Source: NIOZ-UU13 sp964417935 (GTDB lineage Bacteria; Planctomycetota; Phycisphaerae; Sedimentisphaerales; Anaerobacaceae). Taken from it: a DNA stretch of 64,000 bases. The DNA is taken from assembly GCA_964417935.1 (NCBI GenBank), contig CAYQKF010000007.1:1-64000 (forward strand), in the 5' to 3' direction. The first letter of the stretch is position 1, and each line of letters opens with the position of its first letter. The notes under the pieces were generated by a model. That model saw only the letters and a program-made list of their open reading frames with translations, was not told the DNA's origin and made no database searches. This document shows, one piece after another, positions 33,764 to 43,076 of the stretch. Made by a program: the position numbers and the translations under genes.

Positions 33764-34276
33764 GTGGAACTTCCCGAAAGCCAAGTAGTCGCGCACACCA
33801 GTGCCATATTACAGCACACACCCAACGGGGTTCTTCTGGTGGACAGAGAGACGCACATCCGTTTCGTAAATCCGGCCTTTCTGACTATGTTCCGATGTGG
33901 CGATGATGAGCTTTTGGGCCAACTGGCCAAGAAATTCGTCCATTCTGACTGCTTCGAACGTGCCATCGCCGCGGGCGGATCGCTCATGGTCAAAGAGAGC
34001 ATTCCTGAGCATGAGGTTAGCTACCGCGTGGGCATTTTTCCTATCGAGGGCAAAGACCTCTACTGCGGCATCTTCATCGACATCTCGGAGGAGGAAAAAG
34101 CCAGAAAGGACTTCCTTGATTTGAGGGCGCAGACACTGAAACGAGCACAGGAAGTAATCTCACGGCAAATGCAAACAGCACAGGAAATAGCAAGACTTCT
34201 GGGTGAGACAACAGCAGAGACCAAGGTGCTTCTAATGAAACTTATGTCCCTATATGAGGAAGAAAGTCAGCAATGA
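33764..34276 (+). CDS. PAS-domain protein of the redox operon
   Basis: One PAS domain (about residues 10-110: GVLLVDRETHIRFVNPAFL; ending GIFIDISEEEKAR) and a C-terminal coiled coil of about 60 residues. There is no kinase domain. GTG 33764 follows AGGAGA by seven bases and is preferred; the frame is open further upstream inside the ferredoxin gene. Its stop overlaps the start of the phosphatase gene. PAS plus SpoIIE-phosphatase pairs are known in front of NuoE/NuoF-type hydrogenase genes in anaerobes, and probably sense redox state or ligand and control the complex. Confidence 0.75.
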   Translation: MELPESQVVAHTSAILQHTPNGVLLVDRETHIRFVNPAFLTMFRCGDDELLGQLAKKFVHSDCFERAIAAGGSLMVKESIPEHEVSYRVGIFPIEGKDLYCGIFIDISEEEKARKDFLDLRAQTLKRAQEVISRQMQTAQEIARLLGETTAETKVLLMKLMSLYEEESQQ

Positions 34277-35427
34277 GGTTATTTTACGAGTGGGGTACAA
34301 AACAACTTCAGAAACACGGCGAAGAACTCTGCGGGGATAATGTAGCTGTTGCTCGTCATGCCGATTACGTTACGCTTGCCCTTTCTGACGGTCTCGGAAG
34401 CGGGGTCAAGGCCAACATTCTGTCTATCCTGACTACGCGAATCGTTATGCATCTGATGGAGAATGAGCTGTCCCTGAACGAAGTGGTGGAGACATTGGGT
34501 AAGACACTGCCTGTATGTGACGTCCGAAAGCTCGCTTACAGTACCTTTGCCATCGGGCAATTTTTCCGCGACGGGCGCGCGCGGGTAGTGGAGTTCGACA
34601 CGCCCCCGTTCATTCTGTTGCGAGGGCGAAAATCCGTCCCCGTGCCCTACGAGGAGCGCCAAATTGAGAGTAAGACTATTCACGAATCAGAATTACAACT
34701 AAAAAGGGGAGATTGGATTGTCTTTGTCTCCGACGGTGTGGTAAACGCCGGCATAGGAGGACTCTATCCTCTCGGATGGGGTTTGGATCAGATCGCGAGC
34801 TTCCTTCAGGAACACTGTCACCCGGACCTTTCCGCGCAGGAGCTCGCCAATAAGCTTGCCCAGGCCGTCTGGGACCTGTACTGCAGCAAGCCCGGGGACG
34901 ATGTGAGCGTGGTCGTTATAAAGGCTCGACAAAAGCTTGTGGCTACTGTGTTGACGGGCCCGCCTGCGGACAAGAGCGCCGATGAAGCAATCGTCACCAG
35001 GTTCAGACAATGTCCCGGATTTCTGGCGGTTTGCGGGGGAACCACGGCAAAAATTGTCGCCCGTTATCTGGGAGGCAAGCCATTGGAAGTCGATCTGGCT
35101 ACGGCAAAACCCGATGTCCCTCCATTGGCTAAAGTGGAAGGTGTTGATCTGACGACTGAGGGGATTTTGACCCTTACTAAGACTAATGACCTGCTGCAAT
35201 CGGGTTCCGATAAAGAGACGGTAAAATTCGATACGGACGGGTCCTCGGCATTGGTCCGTTTGTGCCTGGATGTTGACCACATCCACTTCATGGTGGGCCT
35301 GAGCGTGAACCCGGCCCATCAAAATCCGGACCTGCCCCGACAACTGGGCATGAAGCTGGCTGTAGTGCGGGAGATTGCCGAGGAACTCCGGAAAAGAGGC
35401 AAGGAAGTAACTATCGAGACTATTTAG
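34273..35427 (+). CDS. SpoIIE-type serine phosphatase of the redox operon
   Basis: PP2C/SpoIIE phosphatase of 384 residues. Metal-binding motifs are CGDNVAV, ALSDGLGSG (near 37-45), VSDGVVNAG (near 152-160) and GDDVSVVVIK (near 211-220). The C-terminal 160 residues form a second domain of unknown function with LAVCGGTTAKIVARYLGG. It starts in a four-base overlap with the PAS gene. By context it dephosphorylates a partner controlling the hydrogenase/diaphorase or CODH; the target is not encoded visibly here. Confidence 0.8.
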   Translation: MRLFYEWGTKQLQKHGEELCGDNVAVARHADYVTLALSDGLGSGVKANILSILTTRIVMHLMENELSLNEVVETLGKTLPVCDVRKLAYSTFAIGQFFRDGRARVVEFDTPPFILLRGRKSVPVPYEERQIESKTIHESELQLKRGDWIVFVSDGVVNAGIGGLYPLGWGLDQIASFLQEHCHPDLSAQELANKLAQAVWDLYCSKPGDDVSVVVIKARQKLVATVLTGPPADKSADEAIVTRFRQCPGFLAVCGGTTAKIVARYLGGKPLEVDLATAKPDVPPLAKVEGVDLTTEGILTLTKTNDLLQSGSDKETVKFDTDGSSALVRLCLDVDHIHFMVGLSVNPAHQNPDLPRQLGMKLAVVREIAEELRKRGKEVTIETI

Positions 35428-35448
35428 CCACTGTAGGAAACAGTAAAC

Positions 35449-35943
35449 ATGCCCAAAGATAGGGAGCTTATAGAACAGATAGTCGAACGTTATGACGGAG
35501 ACACCGGGATGCTCATACCCATGATGCAGGACTTGCAGTCCGAATGTGGCTACCTGCCGGCAGAGCACCTACGATACTTGGCAGGGCGGCTTAAAGTGCC
35601 GATGAGCCGCCTCTATGCTGTGGCGACATTCTATTCATCGTTCCACCTTGCGCCGAAGGGGGCACACGAGGTAACGCTATGTATGGGCACGGTATGTTAC
35701 CTTAAGGGCGCGCCCAAAATCTCTGAGACTATCTGCCGGGAATTCCATGTTGAGCCGGGCGGTACGACCCGCGACGGCCTATTCACCTTACAAGCCGTGA
35801 ATTGCGTGGGCGCTTGCGCAGTAGCGCCGGTAATGCTTGTGGACGGAAAATATTATGATAGTGTTACTCCTGCATCGGCCCTCGAGATTCTATACGAACT
35901 TACCACAGATAAGGCAACTGCTGAAAAGGAGGCTGAAATATGA
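35449..35943 (+). CDS. NuoE/HydC-like [2Fe-2S] subunit
   Basis: The 164 residues match NuoE/HydC/HoxE: a helical N-terminus (QSECGYLPAEHLRYLA) and a thioredoxin-fold [2Fe-2S] domain with C-x4-C as CMGTVC and CVGAC. It supports electron flow to the NuoF-like flavoprotein encoded next, with which it overlaps by four bases. It could belong to an electron-bifurcating hydrogenase, an NADH-linked formate dehydrogenase or a CODH-linked complex. Confidence 0.88.
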   Translation: MPKDRELIEQIVERYDGDTGMLIPMMQDLQSECGYLPAEHLRYLAGRLKVPMSRLYAVATFYSSFHLAPKGAHEVTLCMGTVCYLKGAPKISETICREFHVEPGGTTRDGLFTLQAVNCVGACAVAPVMLVDGKYYDSVTPASALEILYELTTDKATAEKEAEI

Positions 35944-37808
35944 CAGGGCTTGGCAACACGCGACTCAGCAGCTTTGCCGATCTGGAACATATCCGGGAAG
36001 AGCTGCTCAGCCGACGCGCTCCCTCCACAAAGTCCGTGCATGTCTGTACTGGCCCGGGCTGTGCCGCGAAGGGGTCGCCGAAGTTGTACGAGCTTTTCTG
36101 TGCGGCTGTGAAGCAGGCCGGGGCGGATGTTGAAGTCCAGGCCAAAGCCGTTGGCTGCCATGGTCTATGCGAGTGCGGACCGATCGTTCTCGTCCAGCCC
36201 GGTAACATTTTCTACCAGAGGGTGGAGGAGCCCGACATCGCTGAGATATTTCGTGAAACAGTGCTGGGTGGGCGAGTGGTCGAACGCCTTCTTTACGAGA
36301 ACCCCGCTACAGGCGAAAAGGCAGATACTGTGGATAAGATTCCCTTCTACAAGGCCCAGAAGCGAATTGCTCTGGCCTACAATGGCCTGATTGACCCCAC
36401 GAAAATCACCGACTATATCGCGGAAGGAGGATACAGCGCTCTTGCGAAGGTAATATCCTCGATGACGCCCGAAGATGTGATCTCGGAAGTAGAAGTGGCG
36501 GGACTTAGGGGACGTGGCGGCGGGGGCTTCCCAACCGCACGCAAGTGGCGCTCCTGCCGAGAGGCAGACGGCTCACCAAAATATGTCATCTGCAATGGTG
36601 ACGAGGGGGACCCCGGCGCTTTCATGGACCGTGCAATTATGGAGGGAAATCCTCACTCCGTCATCGAGGGCATGCTCATAGGAGCGTATGCCATTGGGTC
36701 TGAGCAGGGGTATATCTACGTACGGAACGAATACCCTCTTTCGGTGGAACGCCTAAACGAGGCAATTGAACAAGCAAAGGATCTCGGTCTGCTCGGCAAG
36801 AACATCCTGGGCAGTTCGTTTTCCTTCGATATTAGGATCAACCGCGGTGGCGGGGCCTTTGTCTGCGGCGAGTCCACGGCGCTGATGGCCTCGCTGGAAG
36901 GCCGACCGGGCGAACCCAGGGCAAAGTATATCCATACTGTGGAAAGCGGTTTTCGGGGCAGACCCAGCAACCTTAATAACGTAGAAACATGGGCCAATGT
37001 GCCACAGATTATAAACCGGGGTGGGAAATGGTTCGACGGCATCGGAACAGAAAAGTCCAAAGGAACCAAGGTATTCAGCCTGGTTGGAAACGTGGTAAAT
37101 ACCGGACTGGTCGAGGTCCCCATGGGCATCACACTGAGGCGTATCATCGACGAAATCGGCGGGGGGATACCGGACGGCAAGCGCTTCAAGGCAGTTCAGA
37201 CCGGAGGCCCATCCGGTGGATGCATACCTACCGAACACCTCGACGCCCGTGTGGACTTCGACGAGCTCACCAAGCTGGGTTCGATGATGGGCTCCGGCGG
37301 CATGATTGTTATGGACGAGGACACGTGTATGGTGAAGGTCGCGAAGTATTTCACTGACTTTCTCCAGAAAGAATCCTGCGGCAAATGCACCCCTTGCCGG
37401 GAGGGCCTGTCCCAGATGCTGTACATTCTTGACCGCATAACCGATGGAGAAGGACAGGTCGGCGACATAGAGAGACTTGAGGACTTGGCAGAGATATTAG
37501 AGGGAACGGCTCTGTGTGCCCTTGGGAAAACTGCTGCAAATCCCGTTATCTCCACCATACGCTATTTCCGCGACGAATACGATGCACACATTTTAGACCG
37601 CCGCTGCCCGGCAAAAGAGTGTCGCGGCCTGTTCCGGTATGAGATCGACCCCGAGGCCTGTAAAGCCTGTGGCATCTGTCTGAAGAACTGCCCGGCGGAT
37701 GCTATCACCGGTGACAAAAAAGTCCCGCATGTAATTGACCAGGAGAAATGTACGCTCTGCGGAACGTGTTGGGAAAAATGTCCCTTCACCGCTGTATTAA
37801 AGGTATAA
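35940..37808 (+). CDS. NuoF/HydB-like NAD(H)-binding flavoprotein
   Basis: Binds FMN and NAD(H), 622 residues. An N-terminal thioredoxin-like [2Fe-2S] domain (about 30-125; CTGPGCAAKG, CHGLCECGP) is followed by the flavin and NADH-binding core (GLRGRGGGGFPTARKW near 187-202; NGDEGDPGAFMDR), the N3-type cluster ESCGKCTPCREG near 475-486, and a C-terminal 2x[4Fe-4S] ferredoxin (CKACGICLKNCP, CTLCGTCWEKCP). This is the HydB layout of electron-bifurcating [FeFe] hydrogenases and related NADH-ferredoxin oxidoreductases. Bifurcation is inferred from this domain set, not proven. Confidence 0.9.
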   Translation: MTGLGNTRLSSFADLEHIREELLSRRAPSTKSVHVCTGPGCAAKGSPKLYELFCAAVKQAGADVEVQAKAVGCHGLCECGPIVLVQPGNIFYQRVEEPDIAEIFRETVLGGRVVERLLYENPATGEKADTVDKIPFYKAQKRIALAYNGLIDPTKITDYIAEGGYSALAKVISSMTPEDVISEVEVAGLRGRGGGGFPTARKWRSCREADGSPKYVICNGDEGDPGAFMDRAIMEGNPHSVIEGMLIGAYAIGSEQGYIYVRNEYPLSVERLNEAIEQAKDLGLLGKNILGSSFSFDIRINRGGGAFVCGESTALMASLEGRPGEPRAKYIHTVESGFRGRPSNLNNVETWANVPQIINRGGKWFDGIGTEKSKGTKVFSLVGNVVNTGLVEVPMGITLRRIIDEIGGGIPDGKRFKAVQTGGPSGGCIPTEHLDARVDFDELTKLGSMMGSGGMIVMDEDTCMVKVAKYFTDFLQKESCGKCTPCREGLSQMLYILDRITDGEGQVGDIERLEDLAEILEGTALCALGKTAANPVISTIRYFRDEYDAHILDRRCPAKECRGLFRYEIDPEACKACGICLKNCPADAITGDKKVPHVIDQEKCTLCGTCWEKCPFTAVLKV

Positions 37809-37822
37809 GGAAAGGTAAGCCA

Positions 37823-38614
37823 GTGCCTACAGTAACCATAGATGGACGTAAGGTCAGGGTTAAAAAGGATGCCACGGTTCTCGACGCTGCAAAAAAGGCC
37901 GGGATATGGATTCCGACCCTTTGCTATCACCCGGCTGTTTCATGCGATGCATCGTGCCGGCTCTGCATGGTGGAGCTTGACCGCGGCGACTGGAGGCAGC
38001 TAATCACCTCCTGCAATTACCCGGTGCGGCGCGACATTGTCGTTTATGTTTCCAGCGAAAGGGCTCAGCGGGCCCGTCGCGGGGTTATGGAGCTATTGCT
38101 TGCCAGAGCACCGGAAAGCCAGGAGCTCAGGGCATTAGCCGAACGTATGGGTGTGAAAGAAACGCGCTACCCCAACGTCACGGAGAGTCAACGAAATTGC
38201 ATCTTGTGCGGCCTGTGTGTTCGCGTATGTGAGGAAGTAATCGGACAATCGGCTATCGCGTTTGCCGGGCGCGGCGCGGACCGTACCGTGGCGGTGCCCT
38301 TCCGGCAGCCTTCTGATGATTGTATCGGCTGCGGAGCATGCGCTGCCGTTTGCCCGGTGGGAACCATCAAAGTCAGGGTTCACCAAGACCAGCAGGAGGT
38401 AGAGATATCACCGTTCAAATCGCGGGCGAAGTTACTTGTCTGCGAGAAGTGTGGAGCGCCAATTATTAGCGCGCGGGTTAGTGAGCAAGTCCTGGGCAAA
38501 ATCGAAAATATGAGTTCCGAAGAATTCCGGCAGCGCGTACGCCTATGTCCTAAATGCAGAAAACTGCAGACTGCCGGACACCTCGAAGCTGCTATGGTTT
38601 ACAAAAAGGAGTGA
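37823..38614 (+). CDS. HydA/HoxU-like iron-sulfur subunit lacking the H-cluster domain
   Basis: The 263 residues begin with a NuoG/HoxU-type [2Fe-2S] domain (LCYHPAVSCDASCRLCM). Instead of the usual His-Cys cluster there is only a helical stretch (VMELLLARAPES). Two [4Fe-4S] motifs follow (CILCGLCVRVC, CIGCGACAAVCP), then a C-terminal CxxC...CxxC pair (CEKCG, CPKCR) that may be a zinc ribbon. The [FeFe]-hydrogenase H-cluster domain is wholly absent, so it is an electron-wiring subunit. GTG 37823 follows AAGGAAAGG and is preferred. The CODH gene follows 128 bp later. Confidence 0.83.
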   Translation: MPTVTIDGRKVRVKKDATVLDAAKKAGIWIPTLCYHPAVSCDASCRLCMVELDRGDWRQLITSCNYPVRRDIVVYVSSERAQRARRGVMELLLARAPESQELRALAERMGVKETRYPNVTESQRNCILCGLCVRVCEEVIGQSAIAFAGRGADRTVAVPFRQPSDDCIGCGACAAVCPVGTIKVRVHQDQQEVEISPFKSRAKLLVCEKCGAPIISARVSEQVLGKIENMSSEEFRQRVRLCPKCRKLQTAGHLEAAMVYKKE

Positions 38615-38662
38615 GTGTGCCGTAAACCGAGATGTGGATAACGACAAAGTCAGCAGTTGTGC

Positions 38663-38691
38663 TTGAAATATCAGATGAAATATTGTATTTT
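38663..38691 (+). promoter_or_regulatory. Possible promoter for acsA
   Basis: TTGAAA (38663-38668), 17-nt spacer, TATTTT (38686-38691). A moderate match in the 128-bp gap between the diaphorase genes and acsA. It would let the CODH/ACS genes be expressed separately. Confidence 0.3.
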
Positions 38692-38742
38692 GGCAAATTC
38701 TAATAAAATTTTTGCGATTAACTGATTACTGAGGGATTGTTT

Positions 38743-40689
38743 ATGGACCCAAAAAAACGTAGTAGTGACAAAGCAACACAGGAAATGCTTAAGCGTATGT
38801 CTGAAGCGGGCATAGAAAACGCCTGGGACAGATTTGAGCAGCAAGAACCTCAATGCGGTTTCGGCAAACTTGGGATATGCTGCCGAAATTGCTCAATGGG
38901 CCCCTGTCGAATCGATCCCTTTGGGGATGGGCCGCAAGCGGGTATATGCGGTGCTACCGCGGATACGATTGCTGCAAGAAACTTGGTGCGGATGGTTGCC
39001 GGTGGTGCTGCGGCACATTCCGACCACGGCCGGGACATCGCACACACATTCAAGATGGCGGTCGAGAACGAAAGTTGTGACTATATGATTAAGGACGAGT
39101 TGAAATTGAGGGAAGTCGCAGCAAGGTATGGCATTAAGGTAGAAGGCAGAGAGACGAAAGAGATAGCCGCTGATCTGGCTGACGCGGTGATGGTTGAATT
39201 TGGCAAGCAGGAGGGAACACTCCTCAGTGCGGCTGCTTATCCACCACCAGCCAGGCAAAAGGTTTGGGAAGAATTCGGTGTAACTCCTCGTTCCATTGAC
39301 CGTGAAATCGTGGAGATTATGCACAGAACACATATCGGCGTAGGCTCAGACTATAAAAACCTTGTAAAGCAAGGTATTAGAGCGTCTCTGTCCGATGGAT
39401 GGGGTGGGTCGCTTATCGCTACTGAGCTTTCTGATATTCTGTTTGGTAGCCCCTGGCCGATTCAATTCGGGGCTAATCTTGGCGTACTTGATGCCGAACA
39501 GGTCAACATCATTGTCCACGGTCACGAGCCAACATTGTCAGATATAATCGTGGCGGTCTCGCAGGAACCCGAACTGGTCAAAATGGCTAAAGATAAAGGT
39601 GCCAATGGCATCAATCTTGCCGGTATGTGCTGCACCGCTAATGAGACACTGATGCGTCACGGGATACCGGTCGCTGGAAATTTCCTTCAGCAGGAACTGG
39701 CGGTGATGACCGGTGTAGTGGAGGTTATGCTGGTGGACGTGCAGTGCATTATGCCCGCACTGGGGTCGCTGTCCGGCTGCTTCCATACCAGGCTGATTAC
39801 CACTTCGCCCAAGTGTAAAATTGCAGGAGCAGAACACATTGAATTCCACGAGGACAGGGCAGTGGAAACTGCAAGGAAAATCATCAAAATCGCCATTGAG
39901 AATTTTGCAAACAGAAAAGGCAAAGGTAATATTCCGAAGGTAAAGGAGCGTGGAATTGCCGGTTTTACCACGGAAAATATCTTTTACCATCTTGGTGGCC
40001 GATTCCGGGCCAGTTACCGTCCTCTAAATGACAATATTATCAACGGGCGAATTCGCGGTGCCGCTGGAGTGGTGGGCTGCAATAATCCAAAGCAGGTGCA
40101 CGATTACGGTCACCTTACGATGATAAAGGAACTTATCAAGAACGATGTTTTAGTCGTGAGCACGGGCTGCAGCGCGATCGCGGCAGGCAAAGCGGGGCTG
40201 ATGAGACCTGATGCAGCGGCAAAATATTGCGGTAAAGGCCTGCATGAGGTCTGTGAGACTGTGGGGATACCACCAGTTCTTCACGTTGGCTCTTGCGTGG
40301 ATAACAGCAGGATATTGACAATTCTGTCGAATGTAGTTGCCGAAGGCGGCCTGGGCGAAGATATTTCAGAGTTACCGGTCGCCGGGGCCGCACCTGAGTG
40401 GATGTCAGAAAAGGCCGTTTCAATCGGAATGTATTTCGTCGCTTCAGGTGTTTATACCGTTATTGGCGAGCCACTGCCCGTCCTCGGAGCTCCAAATTTA
40501 ACACGTTATTTAACCGAAGAGATGGAAAAAGATATAGGCGGCAAATGGGCCTTTGAACGTGACCCAATCAAGGCCGCCCGAATGATGATTGAACATATAG
40601 AAAGTAAGCGCGACGCTCTGGGAATAAACGTAGAGAAGGAGCGCAAGCTTTACGATATGGAAGACCGGCGAGCATTGGCTATAGAGTAG
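38743..40689 (+). CDS. acsA: Carbon monoxide dehydrogenase catalytic subunit
   Basis: Ni-Fe-S CODH of 648 residues that interconverts CO2 and CO and feeds CO to acetyl-CoA synthase. N-terminal cysteines for the B and D clusters are in CGFGKLGICCRNCSMGPCR and GICGA (about residues 40-70), and C-cluster motifs include NLAGMCCTANE and VVGCNNPKQ. GAGGG precedes ATG 38743 by seven bases; a TTG two codons upstream is less likely. It is the first gene of the carbonyl branch, 64 bp before acsB. Monofunctional CooS-type enzymes look similar; the acsB neighbour favours the CODH/ACS role. Confidence 0.95.
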   Translation: MDPKKRSSDKATQEMLKRMSEAGIENAWDRFEQQEPQCGFGKLGICCRNCSMGPCRIDPFGDGPQAGICGATADTIAARNLVRMVAGGAAAHSDHGRDIAHTFKMAVENESCDYMIKDELKLREVAARYGIKVEGRETKEIAADLADAVMVEFGKQEGTLLSAAAYPPPARQKVWEEFGVTPRSIDREIVEIMHRTHIGVGSDYKNLVKQGIRASLSDGWGGSLIATELSDILFGSPWPIQFGANLGVLDAEQVNIIVHGHEPTLSDIIVAVSQEPELVKMAKDKGANGINLAGMCCTANETLMRHGIPVAGNFLQQELAVMTGVVEVMLVDVQCIMPALGSLSGCFHTRLITTSPKCKIAGAEHIEFHEDRAVETARKIIKIAIENFANRKGKGNIPKVKERGIAGFTTENIFYHLGGRFRASYRPLNDNIINGRIRGAAGVVGCNNPKQVHDYGHLTMIKELIKNDVLVVSTGCSAIAAGKAGLMRPDAAAKYCGKGLHEVCETVGIPPVLHVGSCVDNSRILTILSNVVAEGGLGEDISELPVAGAAPEWMSEKAVSIGMYFVASGVYTVIGEPLPVLGAPNLTRYLTEEMEKDIGGKWAFERDPIKAARMMIEHIESKRDALGINVEKERKLYDMEDRRALAIE

Positions 40690-40753
40690 AAGAGCACAAA
40701 ATCGAAACAGTAAAATGTAATACAGTATATTAAATACGAAGGTAGGTTAGTTT

Positions 40754-42940
40754 ATGTCAAAAATCATTGCATCAGCAGCTATACGCGGCGCTCATAAAAT
40801 AGCCAAGCAGGCCGAAGACATCTTAACGCAGGCCATCAGCGAAAAAGGCGAAGATTGCAAAGTCGAATTTCCTAACACCGGTTACTACATACCCATCATT
40901 TACTCTATGACCGGAAGAGCGGTGGAAAAATTAGCCGACTTCAAAGAAGTAACGCAGGAGGTAAAAGACTTATTGCCGCCGCCGGTCGATGATGATTTGT
41001 GGGTACCTTATCTGGGCCAGGCTCTGGACGCCGGTATGGCAACGCTTTTTGCAGAGGAGATTATCGAGGCCTGCAAGTATCTAATCGGCCCCAATCCGGT
41101 GGACGGCATTTGGCTTGGCGCAGCCGATGATGTAATCCTGCGAGAGCGCGGCATACAGTTCGTGGACGGGACAGCACCAGGATTTGCTGCAATTGCGGGA
41201 GCGGCACCGGATGTGGAAACTGCCGTAGAAATTGCCCGAAAGTGCCAAGAACGAAGCCTGTATGTCTTTATGTCCGCGCACAACAACGGTACCACTTTCG
41301 CCGAGCAACTCGTCGAAGGCGGCGTACAGTTGGGCTGGGAGACGCGACTTGTGCCTTTCGGATGCGAAATCACATCCGCAATATACTCCCTCGGTTTCGC
41401 AAGCCGGGCGGCCCTTAGCTTCGGAGGCGTTCAGGCCGGTGACTTCCGGCGCAATCTGCTCTACAACAAAAACAGAATCTTCGCCTTCGTTATGGCCCTG
41501 GGCAAGGTTACAGACGAATGGTATGCAACCGCCGCTGGTGCAATTAACTACGGTTTCCCCGTCATCGCCGATTCGGACATCCCGGAAATTCTGCCCACAG
41601 GTGTATGCACGTACGAGCATGTGGTTTCTGAAATTCCTCACGACCAGATCGTCGAGAAGGCTATCGAAGTTCGCGGCCTGAAGATAAAGGTCGCGGAAAT
41701 AGACATCCCAGTGCCACACAGCCCGGCATTTGAAGGTGAACGTATTCGCAAGGAAGAAATGCACTGCGAATTCGGCGGCCAAAGAACGCCAGCGTTTGAA
41801 TGGCTACAGATGCTGGATATCAGCGAGGTTGAAGACGGCAAAGTAGAAGTGGAAGGGCGAGATGTCGATTCTCTCGAAGAAGGGGGAAAACTACCGCTGG
41901 GAATAGTGATAGAAGTAGCGGGGAGAAAAATGCAGCCTGATTTTGAGCCGGTGCTGGAGCGGCAGGTGCACACATTTATGAATGAGGCACAAGGGCTGTG
42001 GCATATGGGCCAGCGAGACATAAGCTGGGTACGAATCTCCAAGGATGCTTTTAGGGCAGGCTTCAGACTCGAACATATAGGCACGCTGCTCCATGGGCTG
42101 TATCACGACCAATATTCTAACATTTTGGATAAGGTACAGGTTAGGATTTTAACTGATGAGCGGAAGGTCGTAGAACTTCGTGAGACGGCCCGCAAGGTAT
42201 TCGCCGAACGCGATAAACGTATTGCCGGTATGACCGATGAAGAGATAGATACATTTTACTCCTGCACACTGTGCCAGAGTTTCGCTCCGAACCACGTCTG
42301 TGTAGTTTCGCCGGAACGTCCGGGTTTGTGCGGTGCTTATAGCTGGCTGGACTGCCGGGCGGCATTCGAGATAACTCCCTCAGGGCCCAATCAGCCCATT
42401 TCTAAAGGAAATTGTATCGAGACGACCATCGGCCAATGGGACAAGGTAAACGCATTTGTCCTAAAGGCCAGTGGTGGTAACATCGAGCGAATGAGCCAGT
42501 ATAGTATGATTACCGACCCGATGACCTCGTGCGGCTGCTTCGAATGTATCGCCGCGGTGCTGCCGTCAACAGGAGGAATAATGATTGTCAACAGGGAGTT
42601 TCCTGAGATGACGCCTTGCGGGATGAAGTTTTCGACGCTCGCCGGCACTGTCGGCGGCGGACAGCAGACGCCAGGCTTCATCGGTCATTCAAAGCATTAC
42701 ATCTGCTCAAGAAAATTCATAGCTGCTGAAGACGGGATTAAGCGGATAGTATGGATGCCCACGATGCTCAAAGAAGAAATTAAGGATGCTATCGCCGAAA
42801 GAGTCAAGGAAATAGGACTGACCCCGGAAGAATTCTTAGCCAAGATTGCCGATGAGACCTCGGCCGCGACCGAAGAAGAGGTTTTGGAATTTATTACCAA
42901 AAACGAGCACCCCGTAACAACTTTAGAACCGATGTTCTAA
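40754..42940 (+). CDS. acsB: Acetyl-CoA synthase (bacterial type)
   Basis: Joins CO, a methyl group from the corrinoid protein and CoA into acetyl-CoA at the Ni-Ni-[4Fe-4S] A-cluster. The 728 residues match the bacterial three-domain AcsB. All A-cluster cysteines are visible: Cys504, Cys507, Cys516, Cys526 (CTLCQSFAPNHVC...) and the Cys593-Gly-Cys595 pair of SCGCFEC, each two residues below the Moorella numbering (506, 509, 518, 528, 595, 597). It acts with the AcsA protein as a tetramer with a CO tunnel. A repeat-containing gap follows before acsC. Confidence 0.97.
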   Translation: MSKIIASAAIRGAHKIAKQAEDILTQAISEKGEDCKVEFPNTGYYIPIIYSMTGRAVEKLADFKEVTQEVKDLLPPPVDDDLWVPYLGQALDAGMATLFAEEIIEACKYLIGPNPVDGIWLGAADDVILRERGIQFVDGTAPGFAAIAGAAPDVETAVEIARKCQERSLYVFMSAHNNGTTFAEQLVEGGVQLGWETRLVPFGCEITSAIYSLGFASRAALSFGGVQAGDFRRNLLYNKNRIFAFVMALGKVTDEWYATAAGAINYGFPVIADSDIPEILPTGVCTYEHVVSEIPHDQIVEKAIEVRGLKIKVAEIDIPVPHSPAFEGERIRKEEMHCEFGGQRTPAFEWLQMLDISEVEDGKVEVEGRDVDSLEEGGKLPLGIVIEVAGRKMQPDFEPVLERQVHTFMNEAQGLWHMGQRDISWVRISKDAFRAGFRLEHIGTLLHGLYHDQYSNILDKVQVRILTDERKVVELRETARKVFAERDKRIAGMTDEEIDTFYSCTLCQSFAPNHVCVVSPERPGLCGAYSWLDCRAAFEITPSGPNQPISKGNCIETTIGQWDKVNAFVLKASGGNIERMSQYSMITDPMTSCGCFECIAAVLPSTGGIMIVNREFPEMTPCGMKFSTLAGTVGGGQQTPGFIGHSKHYICSRKFIAAEDGIKRIVWMPTMLKEEIKDAIAERVKEIGLTPEEFLAKIADETSAATEEEVLEFITKNEHPVTTLEPMF

Positions 42941-42965
42941 AAAGCACGAAATACGGAACGAAATC

Positions 42966-43038
42966 AAGTGAACTGAAGTGTCTAAAGTTTGAAGTGCCTA
43001 AAGTGAAAAAATAACTTTAGCTCACTTTAGGCACTTTC
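42966..43038. repeat. AAAGTGCCTAAAGT repeat, copy 3
   Basis: Left arm units GAAGTGTCTAAAGTTT and GAAGTGCCTAAAGTG, an A-rich turn, then ACTTTAGCTCACTTTAGGCACTTT. It sits between acsB and acsC, 38 bases before the acsC start, inside an operon. Confidence 0.75.
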
Positions 43039-43076
43039 TAATAAGAAATACAATATACGAAGAAAGGACGAATGCT

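Noticed and set aside
37823..38614. [FeFe] hydrogenase catalytic subunit HydA
   Set aside because: Only the N-terminal iron-sulfur part is present; no H-cluster motifs anywhere in the window, so it was called a wiring subunit.
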